Shown piece after piece: positions 25,178-33,756 of a stretch of 38,459 nt of DNA. The notes below the pieces were generated by a model. It was not told where the DNA came from. It worked only from the letters and a program-made list of their open reading frames with translations, and did no database searches. How positions within the stretch are numbered: position 1 is the stretch's first letter; each line of letters opens with the position of its first letter. The stretch covers positions 1 to 38,459 of the forward strand of contig PQXC01000016.1 of assembly GCA_003194435.1 (NCBI GenBank), read 5' to 3'. This DNA comes from Candidatus Methanophagaceae archaeon (lineage in GTDB: Archaea > Halobacteriota > Syntropharchaeia > Alkanophagales > Methanospirareceae). Both the position numbers and the translations under genes were made by a program.

Positions 25178-26401
25178 TCATCTGGCGAAATCGCAGGTAT
25201 ATGTATAGTATGGGTAAGTATGTCCTGCTCTATCTGTTTTTTCACTTCGTGCGATTCCTATACCAACAGATCTTACCGCAGAGTCAATTAGAATATCTCT
25301 ATGCCCACACGAATTGTCCCAAAATTCCGCAGCATCCTTAATTGGTGTTGGAGATGCTCCCCATCTGAAGTCAACAATCTCGCCTCCAAATGCAAACCCT
25401 GCATCTCGCACTCTCTCTTCCGGAGTAGATTCTCCTGGTGCTTGATGTAGATCAAGAGAGCAATCGAGCCATCCGGTGCATGTACGACCTACCCAGCTCT
25501 CGTTGCCCCACTGGTCGTTCATCAACTGAGCATGAGTCCTTGCAACTTCTCGGAGACGCGCATCCATTCCCAAAGGTCCAACGCCATTCCATCCCCGGAT
25601 CTCGTTTATCATGTTCAATAAAAGATCTTCAAGTTCAACGAGCGGGCGGGTATGCACATCGAGAGGGTCATCAAACGCTGATCTTGGGACGGTTGTTATT
25701 TTTCCTGGATATGCATCAAACTGGTTACTCTCACCCTCCCCAGGAACCTTGACCATAAAAGCCAGGTAGCTAAAATTATGCACTCGCACAGTTGCAGTGG
25801 TGAAAGTTTCATCGTGTGTAAGAAAATCGTCCGGCATGGTGAATATCAGGATGGTTCCATCTGCTATCACGCGATCTGCCCACCCAATAGATTGTCCCGG
25901 ATGCATGCTCCAACAACCGCAGTCACCAAAATAGTCCGGGTCCAATGGTTCGGTACAGTGACAGTCATTCAGTTGAATGTACACTTCACTACTCCCGTCT
26001 ACGAAATTCTCACCGTAAATCACCACCTTCCCTCCTAATGGTATTATTGTCCTGCATATATTCTCTATTAATGGAGGTGGATCTCCATTTTTCTTCCTCT
26101 TTATCTTTCTTAATTGGACAACACTACCAGATGCTTTCTTTGCGACCAAATCGCCAAGAATTTCGGATATGACTCCTTCCGCAGCTTTGATGTCCCGTTC
26201 TCTCTGAGCAAAGAAGCTGAAATAATCCCATCTTATCTCTTCAACAATTCTTGCGGGTTTTATCCGTTCCCTGATCACTGGTTCCTTATACTTCTCCACT
26301 ATCTTGTTTAAAAATCTCTCACGGGCAGAAATTGCTTTTGCATCCAACACCTTTTTCCTTTCTATCTTATATTCTTCTTCCACTCTTTTGTTTTTATTCA
26401 T
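25178..26401 (-). CDS. TIG/IPT-like plus CAP (SCP-like) domain protein
   Basis: A 407-residue protein in three parts: a charged coiled-coil-like N-terminus (1-105), an IPT/TIG Ig-like domain (~108-220; PLIENI, IPLGGKVVIYGENF, TATVRVHNF) with inserted Cys pairs (CHC, CGC), and a C-terminal CAP domain (~258-407). CAP features: NMINEIRGWNGVGPLGMD, ARTHAQLM, and possible cavity residues His319, Glu341 and His367 (SCGHRDIL). CAP proteins are normally secreted, yet no signal peptide or membrane segment is visible. The closing TYTCDFA matches the usual final strand. It is divergent from lysA. Function unknown; surface association or an unusual export route may apply. Confidence 0.7.
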   Translation of the reverse strand: MNKNKRVEEEYKIERKKVLDAKAISARERFLNKIVEKYKEPVIRERIKPARIVEEIRWDYFSFFAQRERDIKAAEGVISEILGDLVAKKASGSVVQLRKIKRKKNGDPPPLIENICRTIIPLGGKVVIYGENFVDGSSEVYIQLNDCHCTEPLDPDYFGDCGCWSMHPGQSIGWADRVIADGTILIFTMPDDFLTHDETFTTATVRVHNFSYLAFMVKVPGEGESNQFDAYPGKITTVPRSAFDDPLDVHTRPLVELEDLLLNMINEIRGWNGVGPLGMDARLREVARTHAQLMNDQWGNESWVGRTCTGWLDCSLDLHQAPGESTPEERVRDAGFAFGGEIVDFRWGASPTPIKDAAEFWDNSCGHRDILIDSAVRSVGIGIARSEKTDRAGHTYPYYTYTCDFAR

Positions 26402-26486
26402 TGTATATCATATAAAGGTATTATTATATATCATACTTTCAGTACCGGACTATGAACTGGCAGAGGGAGAAGGTAAGAATAGAAGT

Positions 26487-27749
26487 ATGAGCCATTTATA
26501 TTTCGGTGGTGCAGATGTAGTGGAACTGGCAGAGAAGTATGGCACGCCACTTTACATAACGGACGAGAAGCGGCTAATAGAGAATTTCAGAAGCTATAGA
26601 ACCGCATTTGATGATTATGATTACAATACGGACATTTACTATGCAGTGAAAGCGAATGGCAATTTAGCGATATTAAAGCTACTGGCACGTGAAGGTGCAG
26701 GTGCTGATGTATTCTCAACAGGAGAACTCCAGCTAACGAAGTTAGCAGGCATAGAGCGGAGGAAGACACTCTTCAATGGCAATTCAAAGAGTGATGACGA
26801 CCTGATAGCAGCGGTGGAATCGGGCGTGCGAGTTTCCGTAGATTCGTATGACGAATTGAACGCTTTAGCATCGGTATCTGAGCAGCTTGGGGCTGAAGTT
26901 GAGATCGCTATACGTGTAAATCCCGATATATCGGCTGATGTAAATCCTAAGATAGCCACGGGTTTAAAAGAATCGAAGTTCGGTATTCCTTATAAAGATG
27001 TGATGAAGATATGCCGCGCGGCACACAGTATGCGGAACATCTCTCTTCGGGGTTTACATTGCCATATCGGCTCACAGATATTGGATGTGAGCGTATTTGG
27101 TGATGCGGCGGATAAGATGTTGAATCTCGTTGCGAGCCTGCATGAAGCAGGTATAGAGCTTGAATTTGTAGACCTCGGTGGTGGACTTGGGATAGGATAC
27201 AGACCTGAGGAGAGGGCGATAGCTCCAACGCCCGCGGAACTCCGTGATGCGATCTCACCTGCATTTGAGCGTAAGAAAGCGGCGGGCATAGCACCAAAAT
27301 TGATATTGGAACCCGGGCGGTCTATTGTGGGCTCCGCATCCATACTTGTAAGCCGTGTAAATGCTGTTAAGCACGCATACAAGAATTTCGTAGCGATAGA
27401 TGCAGGATTCAATCTCCTGATAAGACCGGTGATGTATGATGCGTATCATGAGGTGGTGGTAGCGAACAGGTATAGCGAGCCATGCACCGAATTGTACACC
27501 ATTGTGGGTCCCATCTGTGAAGCGGGCGATATAATTGCCCGGGATAGACTACTGCCAGAGGTGAAGAGGGGCGATCTGATCGCGATACTCGATACGGGCG
27601 CTTATGGGTTCTCAATGAGTTCTCAGTATAATGGTCGTCCGCGATGTGCGGAAGTGCTGGTCAGAGACGGGCATGCAGACCTGATAAGGGAGAGAGAGAG
27701 CTTTGAGGACCTGTTACGGAATCAAAAGGTCCCGGCAAGGTTGAGATGA
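26487..27749 (+). CDS. lysA: Diaminopimelate decarboxylase
   Basis: A PLP-dependent decarboxylase making lysine from meso-diaminopimelate. ATG 26487 (MSHLYFGGADVVELAEKYGTP, 420 residues) is chosen; the frame is open further upstream but that part is antisense to the CAP gene and non-conserved. PLP lysine is Lys55 (YYAVKAN); HCHIGSQ (191-197), GGGLGIGY (231-238), EPGRS (275-279) and CEAGD (344-348, active-site Cys from the partner subunit) are all present. Its stop overlaps the pheA start by four bases (ATGA), so the two are translationally coupled. TATA-like sequence lies at about 26420-26432. Confidence 0.95.
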   Translation: MSHLYFGGADVVELAEKYGTPLYITDEKRLIENFRSYRTAFDDYDYNTDIYYAVKANGNLAILKLLAREGAGADVFSTGELQLTKLAGIERRKTLFNGNSKSDDDLIAAVESGVRVSVDSYDELNALASVSEQLGAEVEIAIRVNPDISADVNPKIATGLKESKFGIPYKDVMKICRAAHSMRNISLRGLHCHIGSQILDVSVFGDAADKMLNLVASLHEAGIELEFVDLGGGLGIGYRPEERAIAPTPAELRDAISPAFERKKAAGIAPKLILEPGRSIVGSASILVSRVNAVKHAYKNFVAIDAGFNLLIRPVMYDAYHEVVVANRYSEPCTELYTIVGPICEAGDIIARDRLLPEVKRGDLIAILDTGAYGFSMSSQYNGRPRCAEVLVRDGHADLIRERESFEDLLRNQKVPARLR

Positions 27750-28609
27750 AGAGAACAGGTATAGGTATACTGGGTCCTGCGGGGACTTTCTCGGAGATGG
27801 CGGCATTGAAATGGGTGGGCTTGAAGAGGATGAATTTAGAGACGGAGGTGGAGATGCGATATTATGATACAATACTGGATGTATCGGAGAGCATACTGAG
27901 TAAGGAGGTGGATTATGGGATAGTACCAATAGAGAACTCATTGGAAGGCTCAGTTGGTGAGACCCTGGATGTCTTATCAGGCGAAAATGCCGAACCAGGA
28001 ACGCAAATGCAGATAGTGGGCGAGATTTTAGTACCAATAAAGATATGCCTGCTGGCATTGAACAATTTTGACCGTGTAAAGAAGGTTGTTTCGCATCCGC
28101 ATGCACTGGCGCAGTGCAAGCGATTCCTGCGTGCGAGATGCAAAGATAAGGAGGTGAAGCCGGTGGATAGTACTGCAGTTGCAGCAAAACAGGCATCACA
28201 GTCAGAGGAGATTGCAGCATTGGCGTCAGAAACAGCAGCGGTTGAATATCACCTCAGAATAATAGAAGAGAATGTGCAGGACCGTGATAGTGTAACAAGG
28301 TTTGTAGTGCTCTCTTCTACCAACATGCGGACAGCACCCACAGGACGCGACAAGACTTCTATATTGATCTACCTCAAGGACCGCCCCGGTGCGCTATATG
28401 ATGTTCTGGGCGAATTTGCACTCAGGGGTATAAATCTCACGAAGATTGAGTCAAGACCTTCAAAGCGAGCTATGGGTGACTACATGTTTCATATAGATTG
28501 CGAGGGTCATATAGAGGAAGAGGCGATAAAGGATGCGATAGCAGGCATTAAAAAGCGAGTTGCGATGCTTAAAATCTTAGGGTCTTATCCTATGGCAGAG
28601 AAGCTGTAG
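27746..28609 (+). CDS. pheA: Prephenate dehydratase
   Basis: Converts prephenate to phenylpyruvate in phenylalanine synthesis. The 287 residues comprise a dehydratase domain (1-~190) with GPAGTFSEMAALKW at the start, VPIENSLEGSV, the HPHALAQC segment and the catalytic TRF motif in DSVTRFVVL, then an ACT domain (~205-280; YLKDRPGALYDVLGEFA, GINLTKIESRP) for feedback by phenylalanine. There is no chorismate mutase domain. It overlaps lysA by four bases. Confidence 0.95.
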   Translation: MKRTGIGILGPAGTFSEMAALKWVGLKRMNLETEVEMRYYDTILDVSESILSKEVDYGIVPIENSLEGSVGETLDVLSGENAEPGTQMQIVGEILVPIKICLLALNNFDRVKKVVSHPHALAQCKRFLRARCKDKEVKPVDSTAVAAKQASQSEEIAALASETAAVEYHLRIIEENVQDRDSVTRFVVLSSTNMRTAPTGRDKTSILIYLKDRPGALYDVLGEFALRGINLTKIESRPSKRAMGDYMFHIDCEGHIEEEAIKDAIAGIKKRVAMLKILGSYPMAEKL

Positions 28610-28717
28610 CCGTAGCTGTAGCTAAAGCAGCTAAAGTAACCCATATAGGTAATGATTGATATCTAAATTGTAAACTATTTATCCTGCTCGTAATGTTTAT
28701 AAAGTTAAAGTGATAGG

Positions 28718-28888
28718 ATGGAAGAGATATTAAGGCTGCTAAGGGAGATATTGTGGTTATTGCAGGAGTTGAGTGAAGATGAGTACACAAAAATAGAGGT
28801 TGAGAGGCGAGTGAGAAAGATAATAAAAGATGAATTGGGTGCTTGGTTCCCTGGTGAAGATCATGTTGCACTCTTCAGGGGCTCATAG
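28718..28888 (+). CDS. Small acidic/basic helical protein, 56 residues
   Basis: An ORF read directly from the sequence: ATG 28718 to TAG 28888, starting MEEILRLLREILWLLQEL and ending ALFRGS. The first 20 residues form a strongly amphipathic Leu-rich helix, then a charged helix (KIEVERRVRKIIKDEL) and a short tail. An AT-rich TATA-like element (CTATTTAT, 28675-28682) fits a start of transcription shortly before the ATG. I see no family. It may follow lysA-pheA in the same transcript or have its own promoter. Confidence 0.5.
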   Translation: MEEILRLLREILWLLQELSEDEYTKIEVERRVRKIIKDELGAWFPGEDHVALFRGS

Positions 28889-28920
28889 ATTCAGGTTTTT
28901 TCATATATTCTATTTTATTA

Positions 28921-30015
28921 CTATTCCTTCCTCGATACTCCCGCCTCTTCAAACGTTGCCATCTCACACAGTATCCGACATGCAGCATCCACAAGCCATA
29001 TCCCAAGTGCTGCACCAGTTCCCTCACCAAGTCGCATATTCAAATTAAATAGCGGTTTTAACCCGATATAATTCAGGATAGCTCGATGACCTGCTTCTAC
29101 TGATAGATGCGATGCAATGAGATAATCCTTTATCTTCGGACTGAGCCCATAAGCTATGAGTGCGGCGGCACCGGATATGAAACCATCTATGACAACAGGG
29201 ATACGATGAGCCGCAGCAGCAAGCATCACACCTGCCATGCCCCCTATCTCAAATCCGCCTAATTTCGCTAATATATCAATTGCATCCTCTCTATTCGGAT
29301 TATTAACCTCTAACGCCTTCTTTATTACTTTTACCTTATTCGCAAGTCCATTATCATCCAGACCCGTACCACGTCCTGTTACACTCTCCACAGGTTCACC
29401 GGTTATGAATGCAGTGATAGCACTGCTCGGTGTCGTGTTTCCTATACCCATATCACCAACACCAACTATGTCCACTCCTCCCCCCTTCTCATGCTCCAGC
29501 TCATGCTCCAGTACCTCTATCCCCCCTTCTATCGAGCGAATGGCATCCTCATAACTCATTGCTCCTCCTTTCGATATATTCGCCGTACCATACCCAATCT
29601 TCTTTTTCACAAAAATATAATTATCAATCCCGCTATCCTCTCCTATATCTATATCCGCCGCCACGCCCATATCCACAACAACAACTCTCGCACCAATATG
29701 CCGTGCGAGTACGTTTATCGCTGCACCACCGCGTAAGAAATTATAAACCATCTGCGCAGTCACTTCTCTTGGATACGCACTCACTCCCTCAACAGCTATA
29801 CCGTGATCCGCAGCCATCGTTATTATCACCTTCTTCTCTATTGCAGGCATATAGTTCGCGGTAATCCCGGCAACCTTCACAGATAGAGATTCCAGAACTC
29901 CCAAACTGCCCTGTGGCTTCGTCAATGCATCCTGTCGCGCCCTTGCAGCTTCCATAGCTCCTCTATCTAACTGAGCTATACCCTTTATCGTCTCTTCTAT
30001 CTTGTTCATTTTCAT
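28921..30015 (-). CDS. cobT: Nicotinate-nucleotide--dimethylbenzimidazole phosphoribosyltransferase (bacterial-type CobT)
   Basis: Makes alpha-ribazole phosphate, the lower-ligand precursor of cobalamin. The 364 residues match CobT throughout: LTKPQGSLGVLE near residue 32, ITMAADHGIA, GIGNTTPSSAI, GRGTGLDD, and MRLGEGTGAALG with the catalytic Glu331. The start is MKMNKIEE; the Met at position 3 is an alternative. With cobS 4 kb away it supports nucleotide-loop assembly of cobamides. A tRNA gene lies just upstream, in the same direction. Confidence 0.95.
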   Translation of the reverse strand: MKMNKIEETIKGIAQLDRGAMEAARARQDALTKPQGSLGVLESLSVKVAGITANYMPAIEKKVIITMAADHGIAVEGVSAYPREVTAQMVYNFLRGGAAINVLARHIGARVVVVDMGVAADIDIGEDSGIDNYIFVKKKIGYGTANISKGGAMSYEDAIRSIEGGIEVLEHELEHEKGGGVDIVGVGDMGIGNTTPSSAITAFITGEPVESVTGRGTGLDDNGLANKVKVIKKALEVNNPNREDAIDILAKLGGFEIGGMAGVMLAAAAHRIPVVIDGFISGAAALIAYGLSPKIKDYLIASHLSVEAGHRAILNYIGLKPLFNLNMRLGEGTGAALGIWLVDAACRILCEMATFEEAGVSRKE

Positions 30016-30029
30016 AACAGGGCTAATAG

Positions 30030-30102
30030 CGGAGCCGCTGGGATTTGAACCCAGGTCATCGGGTCCGAAGCCCGAAGGGATAGTCCGCTACCACACGACT
30101 CC
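30030..30102 (-). tRNA. tRNA-Arg (anticodon UCG)
   Basis: A 73-base cloverleaf on the minus strand. The acceptor stem is seven pairs (GGAGTCG with CGGCTCC, one G-U), the T arm is CTGGG/CCCAG with loop TTCAAAT, and the anticodon arm is TCGGG/CCCGA with loop CTTCGGA, giving UCG (reads CGA, Arg). A14, G18-G19 and A21 are in place. The D stem is weak: only two G-C pairs, with mismatches at 10-25 and 13-22. No intron and no encoded CCA; the discriminator is G. Confidence 0.9.
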
Positions 30103-30123
30103 TTTATATAAAAAATGTTATGT

Positions 30124-30133
30124 TTTATAAAAA
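30124..30133 (-). promoter_or_regulatory. TATA box of tRNA-Arg
   Basis: An AT-rich TTTTATAAAA-type palindrome centred about 26 bases before the 5' end of the tRNA, the normal archaeal spacing. A second AT block touches the gene start and is too close to be the TATA box. Confidence 0.5.
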
Positions 30134-30147
30134 GAGCCAAAACCGCG

Positions 30148-30780
30148 CTACGGGTCTACTATAATGCCGAAACATAAACCCTGGCTCTCCAATTCGTACT
30201 TGAAGTCTATTAAATCACTGTCGTTCGTTACTATCGGCGCTTCACTCTCCTTTGAATATATCAATAAACTCATATCCACATCAGAAGGATATGGCTCTCT
30301 TGTCCTCTTCTTCTTCATGTGCTCTACCATCTTTGGAGTACCACTGAGCGACTCGTAAAAGCCCTTCACTCGCTCTATATCCTTATCCGCGGGCTCGTAT
30401 TCGACCACTGTGAACCATGTCTTATTCTGTAACCGCTTGATCTTCTCCTCCGTCTTCCTTGCCAGTCGTAATTTAATCCTGTCGGATATTCTCATCCTCT
30501 CGGGCAACCCAATCAAGTCCTTCGTCCGGTAGTCCTCGCAGAATTCTTCCACTATCTTCGCTATACCCTTATTATATATCTCATTCATCACTCCCGATAT
30601 GGTCACAATCTCAAATCCGGATTTTATAAACCGCTCTGTCAGGTTTTGTATCTTGTTTGAGAATTCCATAACCCTTATAGTCACTGTTCGCCCCCTTATC
30701 CTCTCCTCATGCAAGAAGCAGTAATAAATAATCGAATTGGCATCATATATGACTGTCTTCTTCTGGCTCACCACACCCAT
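30148..30780 (-). CDS. PIN-domain protein (putative RNase toxin)
   Basis: A 210-residue protein with the acidic residues of a PIN nuclease: Asp13 in VIYDANSI, Glu67 in GVMNEIYN, Asp167/Asp169 in PSDVDMSLL, and IVTNDSDLIDF with Asp187/Asp189. The middle carries an inserted Lys/Arg-rich helical region (about 85-160), making it longer than VapC toxins (~130). It follows a YwgA/DUF4065-like gene by three bases on the same strand, an arrangement typical of antitoxin-toxin operons. Its substrate is unknown; tRNA or rRNA cleavage would be the guess for this fold. A tRNA gene lies just downstream. Confidence 0.7.
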   Translation of the reverse strand: MGVVSQKKTVIYDANSIIYYCFLHEERIRGRTVTIRVMEFSNKIQNLTERFIKSGFEIVTISGVMNEIYNKGIAKIVEEFCEDYRTKDLIGLPERMRISDRIKLRLARKTEEKIKRLQNKTWFTVVEYEPADKDIERVKGFYESLSGTPKMVEHMKKKRTREPYPSDVDMSLLIYSKESEAPIVTNDSDLIDFKYELESQGLCFGIIVDP

Positions 30781-30783
30781 CCT

Positions 30784-31617
30784 TTATTCCTCGACATCAA
30801 CAAATACTGAGAGGTCTATTCCCTCTTCATACAATGCTGGTAGCACCTTATACTCCTCCGATGCTTCCTGGATCAGTTCAAAATCCTCCTTTAAATCGTT
30901 CAGACAGACCTCACCCACCAGTTCCGGGTTGTTGCCCAGCAACTCTCTCAATAGCATGACCTTCTTCACGTAACCATCGATCAGAGTAATCAAATTATCC
31001 TTCTGAAAGCTATCTACCAGCTTCTCTCGCTTCAATACCAGCTTGCAATAGTCCAGTGAACCGAGTAAGAACAGGGTGTTCGCATTCGATTCTATGCCTG
31101 AGAAGTCATGCAATAGGAGATTTATCTCGCTTTTTATCTGCTTCTTCAACTCCTCATATTCTGTTTCGGCTCGTGGTCGCGGCTTCACTCCCGGATACTG
31201 ATGCGCATCGTATACATAATCCCTTAGTTTCACAACCGGGAGTGAAGAGTACTCCTCCAGGATATGGTCGAATGCATTCTGGACCTCTACGGGCAGGCTA
31301 TTCATCAGCTCCTTCGCCACTCTCGCACCTTCCTCCGTTATCTCAAATACCCACCCGTTCTCGAATGAGACCTTTAGATAGCCACGTACGCCCAGGGAGA
31401 TAGCATCCTGCTTTATGCTCGCACACCGGGGTCCACAGTAGTCATCCACAAATACATACTCTATGGGTGCATTCCCATCCACCTTCGCAAGATAAAGGTA
31501 CTTCTGAAGGTCGAAGCTATTATAAACCCTCCTCAAACGATACACTACATACAGGATTGGCCAGTATTTAGGCAATCGCAATCTCCCACTTTTATCAACC
31601 ATATTATTCATATTCAA
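30784..31617 (-). CDS. YwgA/DUF4065-like protein (putative antitoxin or regulator)
   Basis: A 277-residue protein. The N-terminal ~110 residues (ILYVVYRLRRVYNSFDLQK, YLYLAKV, YCGPRCASIKQDAISLG, FEITEEGARVAKEL) follow the pattern of the YwgA/DUF4065 (PanA/SocA-like) fold: a winged-helix-like start, LQKxLYL, a GP turn, then a TEEG strand. The C-terminal ~160 residues are helical and of no known family. It is directly upstream of the PIN gene, so an antitoxin that holds the nuclease inactive is a reasonable inference. A phage-sensing regulator is the alternative. Confidence 0.55.
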   Translation of the reverse strand: MNMNNMVDKSGRLRLPKYWPILYVVYRLRRVYNSFDLQKYLYLAKVDGNAPIEYVFVDDYCGPRCASIKQDAISLGVRGYLKVSFENGWVFEITEEGARVAKELMNSLPVEVQNAFDHILEEYSSLPVVKLRDYVYDAHQYPGVKPRPRAETEYEELKKQIKSEINLLLHDFSGIESNANTLFLLGSLDYCKLVLKREKLVDSFQKDNLITLIDGYVKKVMLLRELLGNNPELVGEVCLNDLKEDFELIQEASEEYKVLPALYEEGIDLSVFVDVEE

Positions 31618-31709
31618 AAGAGAATAGAAACATTACTTAAGCTTTTCGGTGAATATGAATATACTATTTTATTGTTGTGGTCAATTTTAATGTCAATGGG
31701 GCGAATGAG

Positions 31710-32615
31710 ATGGAGGATGAGTTAGAGCACATATTAGAGAAATATAAAGCGGCGGGCAAGATTCTGGTTGAGGTTAGAGAAGCTGCATTGGAGCTGGTGA
31801 AGCCCGGGAATCGGCTATTGGATGTTGCGGAATTTGTGGAGAGTGGCATAAGAGATAGAGGTGGAGAACCTGCTTTCCCCTGCAATATCTCAAGGAATGA
31901 AGAGGCTGCGCATGCAACACCCTCAATAGACGATGAAGCGGTATTTGGACCGGAAGACCTCGTGAAGTTAGATATCGGCGTTCACATAGATGGCTATATC
32001 GCAGACAGTGCTGTGACTGTGGATTTGGGTGGTAAATATGAGGAACTGGTACGCGCTTCGGAAGCGGCATTAGATGAAGCGATAAAGATAATTCACGATG
32101 GTGTCTCCACAGTAGAGATAGGGGAAGTGATCGAGAAGGCGATAAAAGAGAGAGGATACAAGCCTATTGTTAATCTATCGGGTCATGGTCTTCTCAGGTA
32201 CAATTCACATGCTCCTCCTACTATTCCAAATGTGAAGCATGAACATGGCGTTATATTGAAGACAAATGATGTTGTTGCAATAGAGCCCTTTGCAACCAAT
32301 GGTGGCGGTAAGGTGGTGGAGAGCGGCAATGTTGAGATATACAGTTTGATAAAGCCAAAACCTGTCAGGATGAGAGAGGCGAAGAAGCTGCTGAACGAGA
32401 TAAAGAAGTACCATGGGTTACCTTTTGCGAGGCGCTGGTTACCGCGGGAGAGACTTAATTTAGCACTCAGAACCTTGAAGAATACAGGTGTGTTGAGGGA
32501 TTATCCGATCTTGAGAGAAGAGAATAGAGGTTTAGTCGCTCAGGCTGAGCACACTGTAATCATAAAGGAGGACGGTTGCGAAGTTACCACTTCCTCTATC
32601 TCTATGGGAGACTAA
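31710..32615 (+). CDS. map: Type II methionine aminopeptidase
   Basis: Removes initiator methionine from new proteins. From ATG 31710 it has 301 residues, the usual archaeal type II length; a GTG at 31677 would add 11 non-conserved residues. The substrate His68 and metal ligands Asp88 (KLDIGVHIDG), Asp99 (IADSAVTVD), His159 (SGHG), Glu192 (AIEPFAT) and Glu280 (QAEHTVI) are all present, with the type II insert between ~200 and 270. It stands alone, divergent from the YwgA-like gene. Confidence 0.95.
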   Translation: MEDELEHILEKYKAAGKILVEVREAALELVKPGNRLLDVAEFVESGIRDRGGEPAFPCNISRNEEAAHATPSIDDEAVFGPEDLVKLDIGVHIDGYIADSAVTVDLGGKYEELVRASEAALDEAIKIIHDGVSTVEIGEVIEKAIKERGYKPIVNLSGHGLLRYNSHAPPTIPNVKHEHGVILKTNDVVAIEPFATNGGGKVVESGNVEIYSLIKPKPVRMREAKKLLNEIKKYHGLPFARRWLPRERLNLALRTLKNTGVLRDYPILREENRGLVAQAEHTVIIKEDGCEVTTSSISMGD

Positions 32616-32663
32616 AATATTTTGTAGAGTAGTGTATGTTTAAATTGAAGGATACTGAAGAAG

Positions 32664-33734
32664 ATGAAGAGCCTGCTTGTATCATCAGTGGAGGAGTATT
32701 CAGGAAAGAGCGCGGTGATAATAGCTCTGGGGTTGATATTACATGATAGGGGCTTTAAAGTCGGCTATTTTAAGCCCTTTGGCGTCGGCGTCACACGGAT
32801 AGGTAACCAGCTCATTGATGAAGATGCTTATAATACCGCAAGTGTACTGAATACCGGGGATGATATAGAGGATATCTGCCCCATCAAACTCGACAGACCG
32901 TATGTTGAATTCGTCTGTTCAGCGGATTCAAGACAATTGAAGGACCGGATTGAGAGTGCCTATGCGCGAATCTGCTCGGGTAAGGATGTTGTGCTCGTTG
33001 AAGGTGCAGTTGAATACAAGGTGGGCAAGATGCTGGGGGTCAGTGACTTTGATATCTCTTCTGCACTTGATCTGGATATCCTCATGGTCGTTCGTTATAC
33101 GAGTGATTTTGTTCTTGACCGGCTTATGACGGCTAAAGAGATGTTTGGTGACCGGCTCAAGTTCGTTCTCTTCAATCAACTCGCAGGCTATAAGAGAAGT
33201 TATGTCAGGTGCATAGCGGAGAGATACTTAGAGAAAGAGGGAATGAAACTGCTTGGGGTATTGCCCCATGACCCTCTACTCGCTGGTTTATCTGTGAGTG
33301 AAATTGCCGATGCCTTAAATGGTGAATGGCTCGTTAAGCCACGAGATGAGGATGTGATCATCGAGAGCTTCTTGATAGGTGCTATGTCGCCACCTTCGGC
33401 ATTGAAATATTTCAGACGCGCGAGGAAAGCGGCTCTGGTCACCGGTGGAGACCGTGCAGATTTGCAGAACCTCGCACTCGAAACGAGCAATATCAAGTGC
33501 CTTCTCCTGACCGGGCATCTTGAACCACCGGGCACAATACTGGGTAAGGCGGAAGAGAAGGAGGTACCGGTGATTCTCGTCGCTGATGACACACTCACGA
33601 CAATGGAGAAGGTAGATGAGATATTTGGGAAAGCGCGAATAAAGGGCAAGGCGAAGATAGAGCGAATAAAAGAGCTGGTAGAGAGTAATCTTGATCTGGA
33701 AGCTTTGATGAGCGCTAAAATAGATGAAGAATGA
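32664..33734 (+). CDS. BioD-like/DRTGG-domain protein (COG0857-like)
   Basis: A 356-residue protein. Its N-terminal part resembles dethiobiotin-synthetase-like P-loop domains found at the N-terminus of some phosphotransacetylases: SSVEEYSGKSAVIIALG (residues 7-23, P-loop with GKS), YFKPFGVG, and VVLVEGA. The C-terminal part (~215-325) fits a DRTGG domain (ALVTGGDRADLQNLALE, LLLTGHLEP and VILVADDTLTTME). No phosphotransacetylase catalytic domain is attached. In archaea such proteins are common but their role is not established; nucleotide sensing is often suggested. It is convergent with cobS. Confidence 0.8.
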   Translation: MKSLLVSSVEEYSGKSAVIIALGLILHDRGFKVGYFKPFGVGVTRIGNQLIDEDAYNTASVLNTGDDIEDICPIKLDRPYVEFVCSADSRQLKDRIESAYARICSGKDVVLVEGAVEYKVGKMLGVSDFDISSALDLDILMVVRYTSDFVLDRLMTAKEMFGDRLKFVLFNQLAGYKRSYVRCIAERYLEKEGMKLLGVLPHDPLLAGLSVSEIADALNGEWLVKPRDEDVIIESFLIGAMSPPSALKYFRRARKAALVTGGDRADLQNLALETSNIKCLLLTGHLEPPGTILGKAEEKEVPVILVADDTLTTMEKVDEIFGKARIKGKAKIERIKELVESNLDLEALMSAKIDEE

Positions 33735-33756
33735 AGTGTGACAGTGACAGTGTGAC

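Noticed and set aside
26304-26486. Upstream extension of LysA
   Set aside because: This part is antisense to the CAP protein N-terminus and bears no LysA-like sequence; the conserved start is at 26487.
28696-28703. TTTATAAA as the TATA box of the 56-residue gene
   Set aside because: It is only 15 bases from the ATG, so transcription would start inside the gene; CTATTTAT at 28675-28682 fits better.
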